A stretch of 64,000 bases of DNA, from the NCBI RefSeq assembly GCF_033659955.1, contig NZ_JARUJP010000003.1, positions 171,022 through 235,021 of the forward strand, in the 5' to 3' direction. The stretch's first letter is position 1. Every line of letters starts with the position of its first letter. Under the pieces are notes generated by a model, which ran no database searches, was not told where the DNA came from, and saw only the letters and a list, made by a program, of their open reading frames with translations. The translations under genes were made by a program, and so were the position numbers. Origin of the DNA: Clostridium_AM tanneri. GTDB taxonomy: Bacteria; Bacillota; Clostridia; Clostridiales; Clostridiaceae. Positions 26,619-34,651 of the stretch are shown piece by piece.

Positions 26619-26984
26619 ATGAAAAAGTTGTTATATTATGGAATTCCTATTACTGTGATACTAGTATTTATTTTAGTTATGAAAAGCGGCAATTATCTAA
26701 AGCAACCAAGAAGTACAAAAGATGATGTAGTAATGTATATAAAAGAAGTAACGGATGATATTAGAGTAGATAACTGGAGCAAAGCAGAAGAGGATACAAA
26801 AAAGTTATCAGAGGCTTGGAAAATGGTTATGCCAAGAATTCAATTTAGCGTAGAGAGAGATGAAATGTCTAATATCAGTATAAACATTGCAAGGCTTAAG
26901 GGGATAGTTATGGGCAGAGATAAATCCGCAGCTTTTACAGAGTTAAGCGAACTTTATGAAAATTGGGCAGAGCTTACCAGATAG
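26619..26984 (+). CDS. DUF4363 family protein
   Basis: A 121-aa protein with one N-terminal membrane anchor (about 4-20) and an extracytoplasmic helical domain containing 'WSKAEEDTKKLSEAWK' and 'ARLKGIVMGRDKSAAFTELSELYENW'. This pattern fits DUF4363, often found near DUF421 genes in clostridia. It is last in the spoVA2mob-like gene run, 80 bp behind DUF421, and is probably part of it. Confidence 0.75.
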   Translation: MKKLLYYGIPITVILVFILVMKSGNYLKQPRSTKDDVVMYIKEVTDDIRVDNWSKAEEDTKKLSEAWKMVMPRIQFSVERDEMSNISINIARLKGIVMGRDKSAAFTELSELYENWAELTR

Positions 26985-27122
26985 TATACAGTCTCCATTT
27001 AGTACATATAGAAATTAGCTAATAGTTATGATAAAATAGCTATTATAGATTTAAAAGAGGAAAACCTAGAAATCATGTAGCTAATGGTAGCTAATGGTAT
27101 CTAATTGGTAATAGTAAATGGT

Positions 27123-27165
27123 GAGGAGGTTTAGTCTAAAATCCAGAGATTTTAGATGAGAGAAT
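27123..27165 (+). promoter_or_regulatory. Structured 5' region of def
   Basis: A strong GAGGAGG (27123-27129) lies 36 bases before the def start. A perfect 9-bp hairpin TCTAAAATC-CAGA-GATTTTAGA (27135-27156) sits between them. A six-codon frame from ATG 27156 overlaps the def start. The closest ribosome site to def itself is only GAGAG. Confidence 0.45.
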
Positions 27166-27633
27166 ATGGCAGTTAAAGAAATATTACAATTTGGAGATAA
27201 AACGCTTACTAAGGTAAGCAAAAAAGTTGCAAAAATAGATGAGGAAATATTAAGTCTTGTGCAGGACTTAAAGGATACCTTATATGCATCTTATGGTATT
27301 GGACTAGCAGCACCTCAAATAGGTGTATTAAAAAGAGTTATAATAATTGATTTAAGAGACGACTCAGGAGCTATTATACTTGTGAATCCTAAAATAGTTA
27401 AGAAAATAGGAAAAGAAGAAGATATAGAAGGCTGCTTAAGCTATCCAGGGTATGAAGGGTCAGTTGTAAGACCTAGAAAGGTCATAGTAACTGGTCAGGA
27501 ATTAGATGGACAGGAAGTTGAGTATACAGCATCAGGACTCTTAGCAAAGGCTTTTTGTCATGAAATAGACCATTTAGATGGAGTTTTATATACTGATAGA
27601 GCAACCAAAATGTACAAGCTTGAAGAAGAATAG
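27166..27633 (+). CDS. def: Peptide deformylase
   Basis: A 155-aa metalloenzyme that removes the N-formyl group from nascent proteins. All three motifs are intact: GIGLAAPQ, EGCLS (metal Cys) and HEIDHLDG (two metal His and the catalytic Glu). An in-frame TGA six bases upstream fixes the start at ATG 27166. It is not next to fmt or priA here and appears to be transcribed on its own. Confidence 0.96.
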   Translation: MAVKEILQFGDKTLTKVSKKVAKIDEEILSLVQDLKDTLYASYGIGLAAPQIGVLKRVIIIDLRDDSGAIILVNPKIVKKIGKEEDIEGCLSYPGYEGSVVRPRKVIVTGQELDGQEVEYTASGLLAKAFCHEIDHLDGVLYTDRATKMYKLEEE

Positions 27634-27639
27634 CAGCAT

Positions 27640-27905
27640 AATGGGTAACAGAAGTTTGAGTGCACTTAGTACAGGTGTGTTTGGTAGAGTTATACTGTTT
27701 GAAAGCCCTCATCTCGGGAAGAAGGTCTAATGCTGGCTCAACTTTGAAAATGAACTCAAACTCAATGCTTTCTGCGAAAGCTGAGTTTGAGTTAACATTT
27801 TCAAAATCGCCAACATAAGACCTTCTAGCCCTTATTCGAAGCTTTCTGCACACTACACCTCCACCTACAAACACAGGCCACCAAGTCTAATTTCTAAGCC
27901 CATTT
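27640..27905. repeat. MITE-like 265-bp palindromic element
   Basis: The ends AATGGG / CCCATT enclose two imperfect inverted arms of about 130 bp. The inner part (27719-27826) is nearly perfect: AAGGTCT, TTTGAAAATG, AACTCAAACTCA and GCTTTC pair with their complements around a TGC loop. Base composition looks richer in G and C than its surroundings. No transposase frame and no clear target duplication are seen. It is likely a non-autonomous mobile element or a long structured RNA, lying between convergent genes. Confidence 0.65.
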
Positions 27906-27924
27906 TTGTGTACCATCAAACTTA

Positions 27925-28224
27925 TTAGATATACTTAACAGAAATGCCTTTAGAACCAAATATACTTCCTATGAAAGGAAGTTTCATTTTTTGATAAATT
28001 AATATGTCTTCCTCTAATTGCAAGTATTTTTCAATGAATACCTTCACTCCCTTGTATTCAAAAGATTTATAATTACTACTTTCTTTAAAATCTACTAGAA
28101 ATTCAATAGATAAATCCTTAATAGGAACATCACAGCAACCGCCAGAAGCAGAGATAGTTTTAACTATAAAACTTCCATTTCGCTCTTGTGCATATTCAAG
28201 AGCCTTCTTGTCTATAGTCAGCAT
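27925..28224 (-). CDS. CC-motif HesB-like small protein
   Basis: A 99-aa protein: 'MLTIDKKALEYAQERNGSFIV', then 'SASGGCCDVPIKDL' and a C-terminal 'FGSKGISVKY'. The layout and the Cys-Cys pair after Ser-Gly-Gly resemble the CC/Se-motif (HesB-like) family, in which some members have selenocysteine at the second position; here both codons are Cys. Function is unknown, possibly redox or metal binding. The minus-strand start has the good site GGGAGGG. Confidence 0.55.
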   Translation of the reverse strand: MLTIDKKALEYAQERNGSFIVKTISASGGCCDVPIKDLSIEFLVDFKESSNYKSFEYKGVKVFIEKYLQLEEDILIYQKMKLPFIGSIFGSKGISVKYI

Positions 28225-28391
28225 AAAAAGGACCCTCCCATCTTTTAAATTAACAAAATACTAAATTAATAATTTTTATGTAGTAAAATTTAACCTAACT
28301 ACTTAAGTTTTTTCTGATTTTATTATATCATAAACTCATGGTAATAAATTCTACTTTATTTTATATGAAAATTAAGAAGGAGTAGTTGTTA

Positions 28392-29963
28392 ATGATGGAC
28401 TATTTGAGGCTTAAGATAACAGCGAAGGATCGAGTAGGTATGGTACTTGATATTTTGAAAAGGCTTTACAAAAATGATATAAGTATACATTCACTAGAAG
28501 TTTTCCCAGGTAAAGTATATATTAAAGTTGAAAGTTTAAGAAGGGAAAAAAGACTAAGACTAATGGAGGATATAACTTCTCTAGGAGAGGTATTTAAGGC
28601 TGAAAGTGTAGAACTTCTTCCCTATGAGAGGAATGAGAGAAGGCTTCTTGCAATGATAGATGCTGTCCAAGACGGTATTATGGCAATAAATCATAATGAG
28701 GAAATCGAAATTTTTAACAGGTATTGTGAAAACATATTCCAGGTAAATAAAGAAAATGTTCTTGGAAGAAATGTTGGTGACTTCTTAGGATTTGAAGCAC
28801 CTATGATTAAGCTTCTAAAAACTGGCGAAAATTATGATAATGTAGAAGTGCATATAAAAAACAGAAATAATAATATTCATTATATTACCACAGGACGTCC
28901 TATAAAAGATGATAAGGGAAAGACAATAGGTGCCGTTGCCTCTCTTAAGGATATTGATGAGGCAATAGAGTTATCAAATGTTATTACAGCCAAGGAAGAA
29001 ATAGCTTTCAAGGATATCATCGGAAACAGTTCCTCCATTTTAAAAGTAAAAAGAATATGCTCAGCTGTAGCTAGAAGTAATTCTACTATATTGCTTCGAG
29101 GCGAAAGTGGTACAGGCAAAGAGCTTTTCGCTAAAGCTATTCATAATTTGAGTTCCAGGATTGATAAAAATTTTGTTGCTATAAATTGTGCTGCCCTTCC
29201 TGATAACCTTATAGAGAGTGAACTTTTCGGATATACGAAAGGAAGTTTTACTGGTGCAAAGGAAGATGGAAAAGATGGTCTCTTTAAAATAGCAGATAAG
29301 GGAACTATATTTCTAGATGAGATAGGGGAGCTCTCTCTTTCCCTTCAGGCAAAACTTTTAAGAGTGCTTCAAGAAGGAACCATAAGAAAGATAGGAAGTG
29401 CCTTAGAAGAAAAAGTAAACGTAAGAGTAATTGCTGCTACAAACAGAAATTTGGAATCTATGATTAAGGATGGAACTTTCAGGGAGGACTTATATTATAG
29501 GCTTAATGTAATACCTATATATATTCCTCCCCTCAGAGATAGAATTGAAGATATTCCGATGTTAGTTACTTTTTTTATAAATAAATTAAATAAACAATTA
29601 GATAAAAACATAAAGGGGGCCGAAACTGAATTCATTGAGAATCTAGTAAAATATAAATGGCCTGGAAACGTGCGAGAATTAAGAAATGTTGTAGAGAGAG
29701 CTATGAATTTATGTTATAGCAGTTTACTTAATGAGGATAACTTAATTTTAGATTTCGTAAGAGATATAGATTACATAAGAGAAGAAAGAAAGAATGATTT
29801 TAGCCTTACTCTTAAGGAGGTTGTAGAAGCTGCTGAAAAGAAAGCGCTACTAACAGCAATAGAAAAGTCTTCTAGCTTTAGGAAGGCTGCGAAGGCCTTA
29901 GGTATATCTCATACAACTATAATGAATAAAATAAAAAAATATAATATAGAGTGTAAAGAATAA
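28392..29963 (+). CDS. Sigma-54-dependent activator, ACT-PAS-AAA+-HTH (TyrR-like)
   Basis: A 523-aa activator. An N-terminal ACT domain (about 1-75, amino-acid sensing) and a PAS domain (80-195) precede the AAA+ core: Walker A GESGTGKE, the sigma-54 contact loop GYTKGSFTGA (GSFTGA in place of GAFTGA), Walker B GTIFLDEIG and the arginine-finger region. A Fis-type HTH (FRKAAKALGISHTTIMNKI) ends the protein. A consensus sigma-54 promoter for methionine gamma-lyase lies 87 bp downstream, so this gene is the likely controller, perhaps responding to methionine. Confidence 0.92.
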   Translation: MMDYLRLKITAKDRVGMVLDILKRLYKNDISIHSLEVFPGKVYIKVESLRREKRLRLMEDITSLGEVFKAESVELLPYERNERRLLAMIDAVQDGIMAINHNEEIEIFNRYCENIFQVNKENVLGRNVGDFLGFEAPMIKLLKTGENYDNVEVHIKNRNNNIHYITTGRPIKDDKGKTIGAVASLKDIDEAIELSNVITAKEEIAFKDIIGNSSSILKVKRICSAVARSNSTILLRGESGTGKELFAKAIHNLSSRIDKNFVAINCAALPDNLIESELFGYTKGSFTGAKEDGKDGLFKIADKGTIFLDEIGELSLSLQAKLLRVLQEGTIRKIGSALEEKVNVRVIAATNRNLESMIKDGTFREDLYYRLNVIPIYIPPLRDRIEDIPMLVTFFINKLNKQLDKNIKGAETEFIENLVKYKWPGNVRELRNVVERAMNLCYSSLLNEDNLILDFVRDIDYIREERKNDFSLTLKEVVEAAEKKALLTAIEKSSSFRKAAKALGISHTTIMNKIKKYNIECKE

Positions 29964-29978
29964 TTTACAGTTGTAAGA

Positions 29979-30019
29979 AAAAGTTGCCATATTTTAATGT
30001 TTAGTGGCAACTTTTTTTT
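29979..30019 (+). terminator. Terminator of the activator gene
   Basis: The stem AAAAGTTGCCA / TGGCAACTTTT is followed by a T-run. Confidence 0.9.
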
Positions 30020-30049
30020 GCATATTAGCACAAACATTAGATTAAACAA

Positions 30050-30065
30050 TTGGCATAGATATTGC
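30050..30065 (+). promoter_or_regulatory. Sigma-54 promoter of megL
   Basis: TTGGCATAGATATTGC has the invariant GG and GC elements separated by 10 bases, as required for a -24/-12 promoter. It lies 51 bp before the lyase gene and just after the gene for a sigma-54 activator. Confidence 0.8.
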
Positions 30066-30116
30066 TTTATATATAATTGAAAATACATTGTTTTAAAATT
30101 AAGGGGGATAAATACT

Positions 30117-31319
30117 ATGGAAAATATAAAAAATTTAGGTTTTAATTCAAGAGCAATACATGGCGGACATGTTGGAGATAAGCAATTTGGTTCCTTAGCT
30201 ACTCCTATATATCAAACATCAACTTTCATATTCGATTCAGCTGAACAAGGTGGTAAGAGATTTGCTGGAGAGGAAAGTGGATACATATACACAAGATTAG
30301 GAAATCCAACTTGTACTGAGGTTGAAGAAAAATTAGCATTACTTGAAGGTGGAGAAGCTGCAATATCAGCAGCATCAGGTATGGGAGCAATTGCGTCAGC
30401 TCTTTGGACTGCACTGAAAGCTGGAGATCATGTAGTTGCATCTGATACTTTATACGGTTGTACATTTGCACTTTTAAATCACGGACTTACAAGATTTGGT
30501 GTTGATGTAACTTTTGTAAATGCATCAAATCTTGAAGAAGTGAAGAAAGCTTTAAAACCAAACACAAAGGTAGTTTATCTTGAAACTCCAGCCAACCCTA
30601 CATTAAAGGTTAACGATATTAGAAAAATATCTGATATGGCTCATGAAAACAATAAAGAATGTCTTGTATTTGTTGACAATACCTTCTGTACTCCATATAT
30701 TCAAAGACCATTAGAATTAGGAGCTGACGTTGTAGTTCATTCTGCAACTAAGTACTTAAATGGACACGGAGATGTAATAGCGGGCTTTGCAGTTGGTAAG
30801 CAGGAATTTATAAACCAAGTTAGATTCTTTGGCTTAAAAGATATGACTGGTGCTGTACTTAGTCCATTTGATGCATTTCTTATAATAAGAGGTATGAAAA
30901 CATTACCTATAAGAATGGAAAGACACTGTAAAAATGCTATGGAAGTTGCAAAATTCTTAGAATCTCACCCAGCTGTTGCCAAGGTATACTACCCTGGACT
31001 TGAAAGCTTTGAAGATTATGAACTAGCAAAAGAACAAATGAGCCTTCCAGGAGCTATGATTTCCTTTGAATTAAAAGGTGGCGTTGAAGAAGGAATAACT
31101 GTAATGAACAATGTTAAACTTGCAATTCTTGCAGTAAGTTTAGGTGATGCAGAAACACTTATTCAACATCCAGCTTCTATGACTCACTCTCCTTACACAG
31201 CAGAAGAAAGACATGCTGCAGGTATAAGCGATGGTTTAGTTAGACTATCTGTTGGACTTGAAGATGTTGAAGATATAATAGCAGATTTAAAACAAGCTCT
31301 TGATTTAATAGTGAAATAG
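30117..31319 (+). CDS. megL: Methionine gamma-lyase
   Basis: A 400-aa PLP enzyme of the Cys/Met metabolism family that degrades methionine to methanethiol, 2-oxobutyrate and ammonia. The PLP lysine is in VVHSATKYLNGHGD. The active-site Tyr-Gly-Cys of true methionine gamma-lyases is present in 'DTLYGCTFALL', where related lyases lack the Cys. The length and 'SLGDAETLIQHPASMTHSPY' fit. It is driven by the sigma-54 promoter and ended by a terminator; a single-gene unit paired with its activator. Confidence 0.92.
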   Translation: MENIKNLGFNSRAIHGGHVGDKQFGSLATPIYQTSTFIFDSAEQGGKRFAGEESGYIYTRLGNPTCTEVEEKLALLEGGEAAISAASGMGAIASALWTALKAGDHVVASDTLYGCTFALLNHGLTRFGVDVTFVNASNLEEVKKALKPNTKVVYLETPANPTLKVNDIRKISDMAHENNKECLVFVDNTFCTPYIQRPLELGADVVVHSATKYLNGHGDVIAGFAVGKQEFINQVRFFGLKDMTGAVLSPFDAFLIIRGMKTLPIRMERHCKNAMEVAKFLESHPAVAKVYYPGLESFEDYELAKEQMSLPGAMISFELKGGVEEGITVMNNVKLAILAVSLGDAETLIQHPASMTHSPYTAEERHAAGISDGLVRLSVGLEDVEDIIADLKQALDLIVK

Positions 31320-31344
31320 ATAATACAATAAAGTAAGTGTATAT

Positions 31345-31387
31345 ACCTAAACAGAAGGGGATTGGCCTTTCTGTTTAGGTTTTTTTA
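31345..31387 (+). terminator. Terminator of megL
   Basis: The stem CCTAAACAGAA / TTCTGTTTAGG is followed by seven T. Confidence 0.92.
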
Positions 31388-31469
31388 TTAGAGAGTAATG
31401 CTAGTACTAAAATAGATATTCAGGCAAAAGCTTTTAGCTAACAATTGACTATTTACATTGGGAGGCAAG

Positions 31470-31503
31470 TAATATATACTAGTGTATATACATGAGTATA
31501 TAT
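31470..31503 (+). promoter_or_regulatory. Operator-like half-sites before the ECF S gene
   Basis: Three alternating half-sites TATATAC-TAGT-GTATATA-CATGA-GTATATAT lie just before the AGGAGGGG ribosome site and overlap a possible -10. They look like binding sites for a dimeric repressor; the protein is unknown. Confidence 0.4.
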
Positions 31504-31519
31504 TAGGAGGGGTATTAAA

Positions 31520-32020
31520 ATGAAAAATATAAAAAAACTTACTTATTCAGGTCTCTTAACAGCACTAGCAATTATAATTCCTTTAGCTTTTGGATTTTTA
31601 AAGGTACAAGCAGGCCCCTTTAGTGCCACATTAGCTTCCCATGTTCCAATGTTTGTAGCAATGTTATTAGGGCCTTTTGCAGCAGTAATGGTTGGAGTTG
31701 GTTCTGCTTTAGGTTTCTTAATTTCAGCACCAGCGGTAATTGCAGCAAGAGCATTTATGCATACCTTTGTTGGACTAGTAGGAGCCCTTCTTTTAAAGAA
31801 AGGAGTTTCCTTTAGTAAAGTTGTAGCAATAACTGCTCCCGTTCATGCAATACTTGAAGCTATAGCTGTAATACCTTTTGGATTTACAATGTACAAGGTC
31901 CTAGTGGTTGTAGGAGTAGGAACTTTCCTACATCATATGGTAGACGGTGTTATTGCCTTTGCATTAATCAAATCCTTGTCTAAAAGCTTAAAGTTAGATT
32001 TGAGAAAGGTAACAACTTAA
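31520..32020 (+). CDS. ECF transporter S component, NiaX-like (niacin)
   Basis: A 166-aa membrane protein with five to six hydrophobic segments. 'FSATLASHVPMFVAMLLGPFAAV' and 'GFLISAPAVIAARAFMHTFVG' resemble the NiaX-type substrate-binding subunit for niacin of energy-coupling-factor transporters. Such subunits share an EcfAAT module encoded elsewhere; none is in this window. Substrate assignment is by pattern only. Confidence 0.65.
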   Translation: MKNIKKLTYSGLLTALAIIIPLAFGFLKVQAGPFSATLASHVPMFVAMLLGPFAAVMVGVGSALGFLISAPAVIAARAFMHTFVGLVGALLLKKGVSFSKVVAITAPVHAILEAIAVIPFGFTMYKVLVVVGVGTFLHHMVDGVIAFALIKSLSKSLKLDLRKVTT

Positions 32021-32032
32021 ATAGGATTATAT

Positions 32033-32074
32033 AAAGATATGATGACTGAATTTGGGGTTGTCATATCTTTTTTA
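32033..32074 (+). terminator. Terminator of the ECF S gene
   Basis: The stem AAAGATATGA / TCATATCTTT (10 bp) is followed by T-rich sequence. Confidence 0.8.
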
Positions 32075-32169
32075 TATTGAAACACAACTAAACTCATTCT
32101 GCCAGTATTGACATATTTTTATATTAAATATAAAATAAAGTTTTGTATATATCACTGGAGGTGAGTGTT

Positions 32170-34464
32170 TTGGCTTTAGATTCCGAGCAAATGAAATTAG
32201 AAAGAGAAAACCTAAGAAACACTAAAAGTTGGATTGAAGATGAAATTTTAAAAAATGAAGAAGAAGATAGAGAACTGAAGAGTAGAATAGATGATCTTAG
32301 AAAACAAACTAAAGGTAAATACAATGAAGAGTTAGAAACTAAAGAAAAACTTTATCAAATTACTCATAAAAACTTAGAAAAATATATGGAAGCTAAGGAA
32401 CAACCTTATTTTGGAAGAATAGATTTTAGGGAGTATAGAAGGGATAAGGAAAGTTTTTATATAGGAAAATTTGGATTAGGTGATATGGCAACTGGAGATG
32501 AAAAGGTCATCGATTGGAGATCTCCCCTTGCTGACCTATATTACAGTGGGACCTATGGAGATTCCTTTTACAGAGCACCTATTGGCGTGATAAGCGGAGA
32601 CTTAAGCCTAAAAAGAAAGTTTCTAGTAAGAAATGGTGAGCTTGTAGATGCCTTTGATGAAGGCATAAATGAAATAATATTAAAGTCTGGAAATGAAGAA
32701 GGGAATGCTTTAATAGATGAGTATTTAAGGATAAACCTTGAAGAAAGCGTAAGTAGTAAATTAAAGGATGTAGTAGCTACTATTCAAAAGGAGCAAAATG
32801 ATGTTATAAGAGCAGAAAAAAATACAGCACTTATAGTTCAGGGATCAGCAGGCTCAGGAAAAACTACAGTAGCGTTGCATAGATTGGCGTACTTACTATA
32901 CAAATATAAGGAGAAACTAGATGGTAAAGACATACTGGTAATAGCTCCAAACAAGTTGTTTTTAGATTATATATCTGATGTTTTACCAGACCTTGGAGTT
33001 GGTAATGTAAAGCAAAATACTTTTGAAGATATGGCCTTTGAAGTATTGGGGATTAAAGGCAAGGTGTTAACCAAGGATAAGAAACTTTCAGCTATTCTAG
33101 AAGAAAAGTATGAGGAGAACTTAGAGATAATTACTGAAAGCAGTAATTTAAGAGGAACTATTGACTATAAAAATCTAATAGATAAATATATTCAGATCAT
33201 TGAAATTAAGGACTTAGAGGTAGAAGATATTAAAGTAAAGAACTATACTCTTTTTGAAGCTGAAGAGATTAAAAGACTATATGGAAAAGATATGGCTCAT
33301 CTATCTTTAAACAATAGAAAAGATGAAATAAAAAGATACTTCACCTTGAAAATAAATGAAAAGATAAATAATATTCTTGAGAGAATAGATTTTTCCTTTG
33401 AGTACCAAATCTCACGAACCAAAAGAACTATGGAAGATGGCGTTGAAAGAAGAAAAAAACTTACAGAGTTATATAATGATAGGGATGTCAAAAAGAAAGA
33501 ACTTAAAATGGAAGCGAAAAGGAGTTTTGAAGAATATTTTACTAAGTGGAAACAGGTGGATACACAAAAGCTCTATATAAATTTTCTAAGTAATGAAGAG
33601 ATTTTAAAAGAAACTGTAATTTCTAAAGACGTAAAGAAAATAGTTGATCATATTAGAACAGAGTTTATTGATAACTTTGGAAAAGGAATAATTGATAGTG
33701 ATGATCTACCTTCTATGATGTATTTAAAGTTTAAAATAGAGGGAGTACCGGATAAACATAAGTATAAGCATATAGTAATTGATGAAGCTCAAGACTATAG
33801 TCCTTTTCAAATAGCAGTTATAGCAGAAATGGTATCAAATTATTCTCTAACAATAGTTGGGGATATAGGACAGGGAATTTACTATTATAGAGGAATACAG
33901 GACTGGGAAAAGCTCATAGATAAAGTGTTTAAGGATAAAGGCACCTATGTACAGTTAACTCAAAGCTATCGTTCTACAGTAGAAATAATAGACTTTGCTA
34001 ATAAAGTTTTAGCATTACAGGAAAATAAATTAAAACCTGCTACCCCTGTTTTAAGGCATGGAAAAGCACCAGAGGTATTGGAGTTTAACACAAATAAAGA
34101 ATTTGCTGCCAGGGTAGATAAGATAGTTGAAGAAGTGGAGAAGATAAATAAGAAAAGTGTAGCAATCATAGGAAGAACCTATGAAGAATGCAAGAAAATT
34201 AAAGAGTATATGAAAAAATATAGTAATCATAAGTGGGACGTTATAAAAGATACGGATAAAAACTTAAAATTGGAGAAAATAATAATACCATCCTATATGA
34301 CAAAGGGTTTGGAATTTGATTGCAGTATAATATACAACTGTAATGAGGCCAGTTATTCAGATAACGAACTAGATAAGAAGATATTATATGTAGCGCTTAC
34401 AAGGGCTTTACATTTAGAATATATTTTCTACAGTGGAGAGAAATCAAAGCTAATTAGTGATTAA
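32170..34464 (+). CDS. helD: HelD-type helicase, RNA polymerase recycling factor
   Basis: A 764-aa UvrD-like superfamily 1 ATPase. A long charged coiled coil fills the first 80 residues, followed by 'YFGRIDF' and 'IGKFGL..IDWRSPLADLYY', hallmarks of HelD. Walker A is GSAGSGKTTVALHRLAYL, motif II is VIDEAQDYSPFQ, and C-terminal motifs 'LTQSYRSTVEI' and 'YVALTRALH' follow. HelD removes and recycles RNA polymerase from stalled complexes. TTG 32170 is preferred as start, six bases after GGAGGTG. Confidence 0.9.
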   Translation: MALDSEQMKLERENLRNTKSWIEDEILKNEEEDRELKSRIDDLRKQTKGKYNEELETKEKLYQITHKNLEKYMEAKEQPYFGRIDFREYRRDKESFYIGKFGLGDMATGDEKVIDWRSPLADLYYSGTYGDSFYRAPIGVISGDLSLKRKFLVRNGELVDAFDEGINEIILKSGNEEGNALIDEYLRINLEESVSSKLKDVVATIQKEQNDVIRAEKNTALIVQGSAGSGKTTVALHRLAYLLYKYKEKLDGKDILVIAPNKLFLDYISDVLPDLGVGNVKQNTFEDMAFEVLGIKGKVLTKDKKLSAILEEKYEENLEIITESSNLRGTIDYKNLIDKYIQIIEIKDLEVEDIKVKNYTLFEAEEIKRLYGKDMAHLSLNNRKDEIKRYFTLKINEKINNILERIDFSFEYQISRTKRTMEDGVERRKKLTELYNDRDVKKKELKMEAKRSFEEYFTKWKQVDTQKLYINFLSNEEILKETVISKDVKKIVDHIRTEFIDNFGKGIIDSDDLPSMMYLKFKIEGVPDKHKYKHIVIDEAQDYSPFQIAVIAEMVSNYSLTIVGDIGQGIYYYRGIQDWEKLIDKVFKDKGTYVQLTQSYRSTVEIIDFANKVLALQENKLKPATPVLRHGKAPEVLEFNTNKEFAARVDKIVEEVEKINKKSVAIIGRTYEECKKIKEYMKKYSNHKWDVIKDTDKNLKLEKIIIPSYMTKGLEFDCSIIYNCNEASYSDNELDKKILYVALTRALHLEYIFYSGEKSKLISD

Positions 34465-34467
34465 TGA

Positions 34468-34506
34468 CCACCCTTTACCTTAGATGTAATTTTTATGGTG
34501 AAGGGT
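34468..34506 (+). terminator. Hairpin after helD
   Basis: The stem CACCCTTTACC / GGTGAAGGGT, with a mismatch, lies just past the stop codon; no T-run. Confidence 0.4.
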
Positions 34507-34546
34507 AATAAAATTCTAGCAATTAATAATAAAATTTTTTAAAAAA

Positions 34547-34590
34547 TAATAATTATTAGTAGTTGAAAAAAATGAGTTTTATGTTAAAAT
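34547..34590 (+). promoter_or_regulatory. PerR-like box and promoter of fprA
   Basis: The 15-mer at 34547-34561 contains ATAATTATTA and matches the PerR consensus TTATAATTATTATAA at 12 of 15 positions. The -35 TTGAAA (34563) and -10 TAAAAT (34585) follow with a 16-bp spacer. The placement would give peroxide- or oxygen-responsive control, which is known for flavodiiron genes in clostridia. Confidence 0.45.
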
Positions 34591-34651
34591 AAATACATAA
34601 GGAAAATGTATACAGTTATATTTAGTGTATGTATCAGGAGGGGTAAAATAA

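Noticed and set aside
27482..27874. 130-aa minus-strand frame over the palindromic element
   Set aside because: Covers the palindrome and the end of def; the translation shows no conserved pattern.
34501..34560. Terminator for helD formed by the AT palindrome at 34546-34558
   Set aside because: The palindrome is short and adjacent to the -35 of fprA; an operator fits better.
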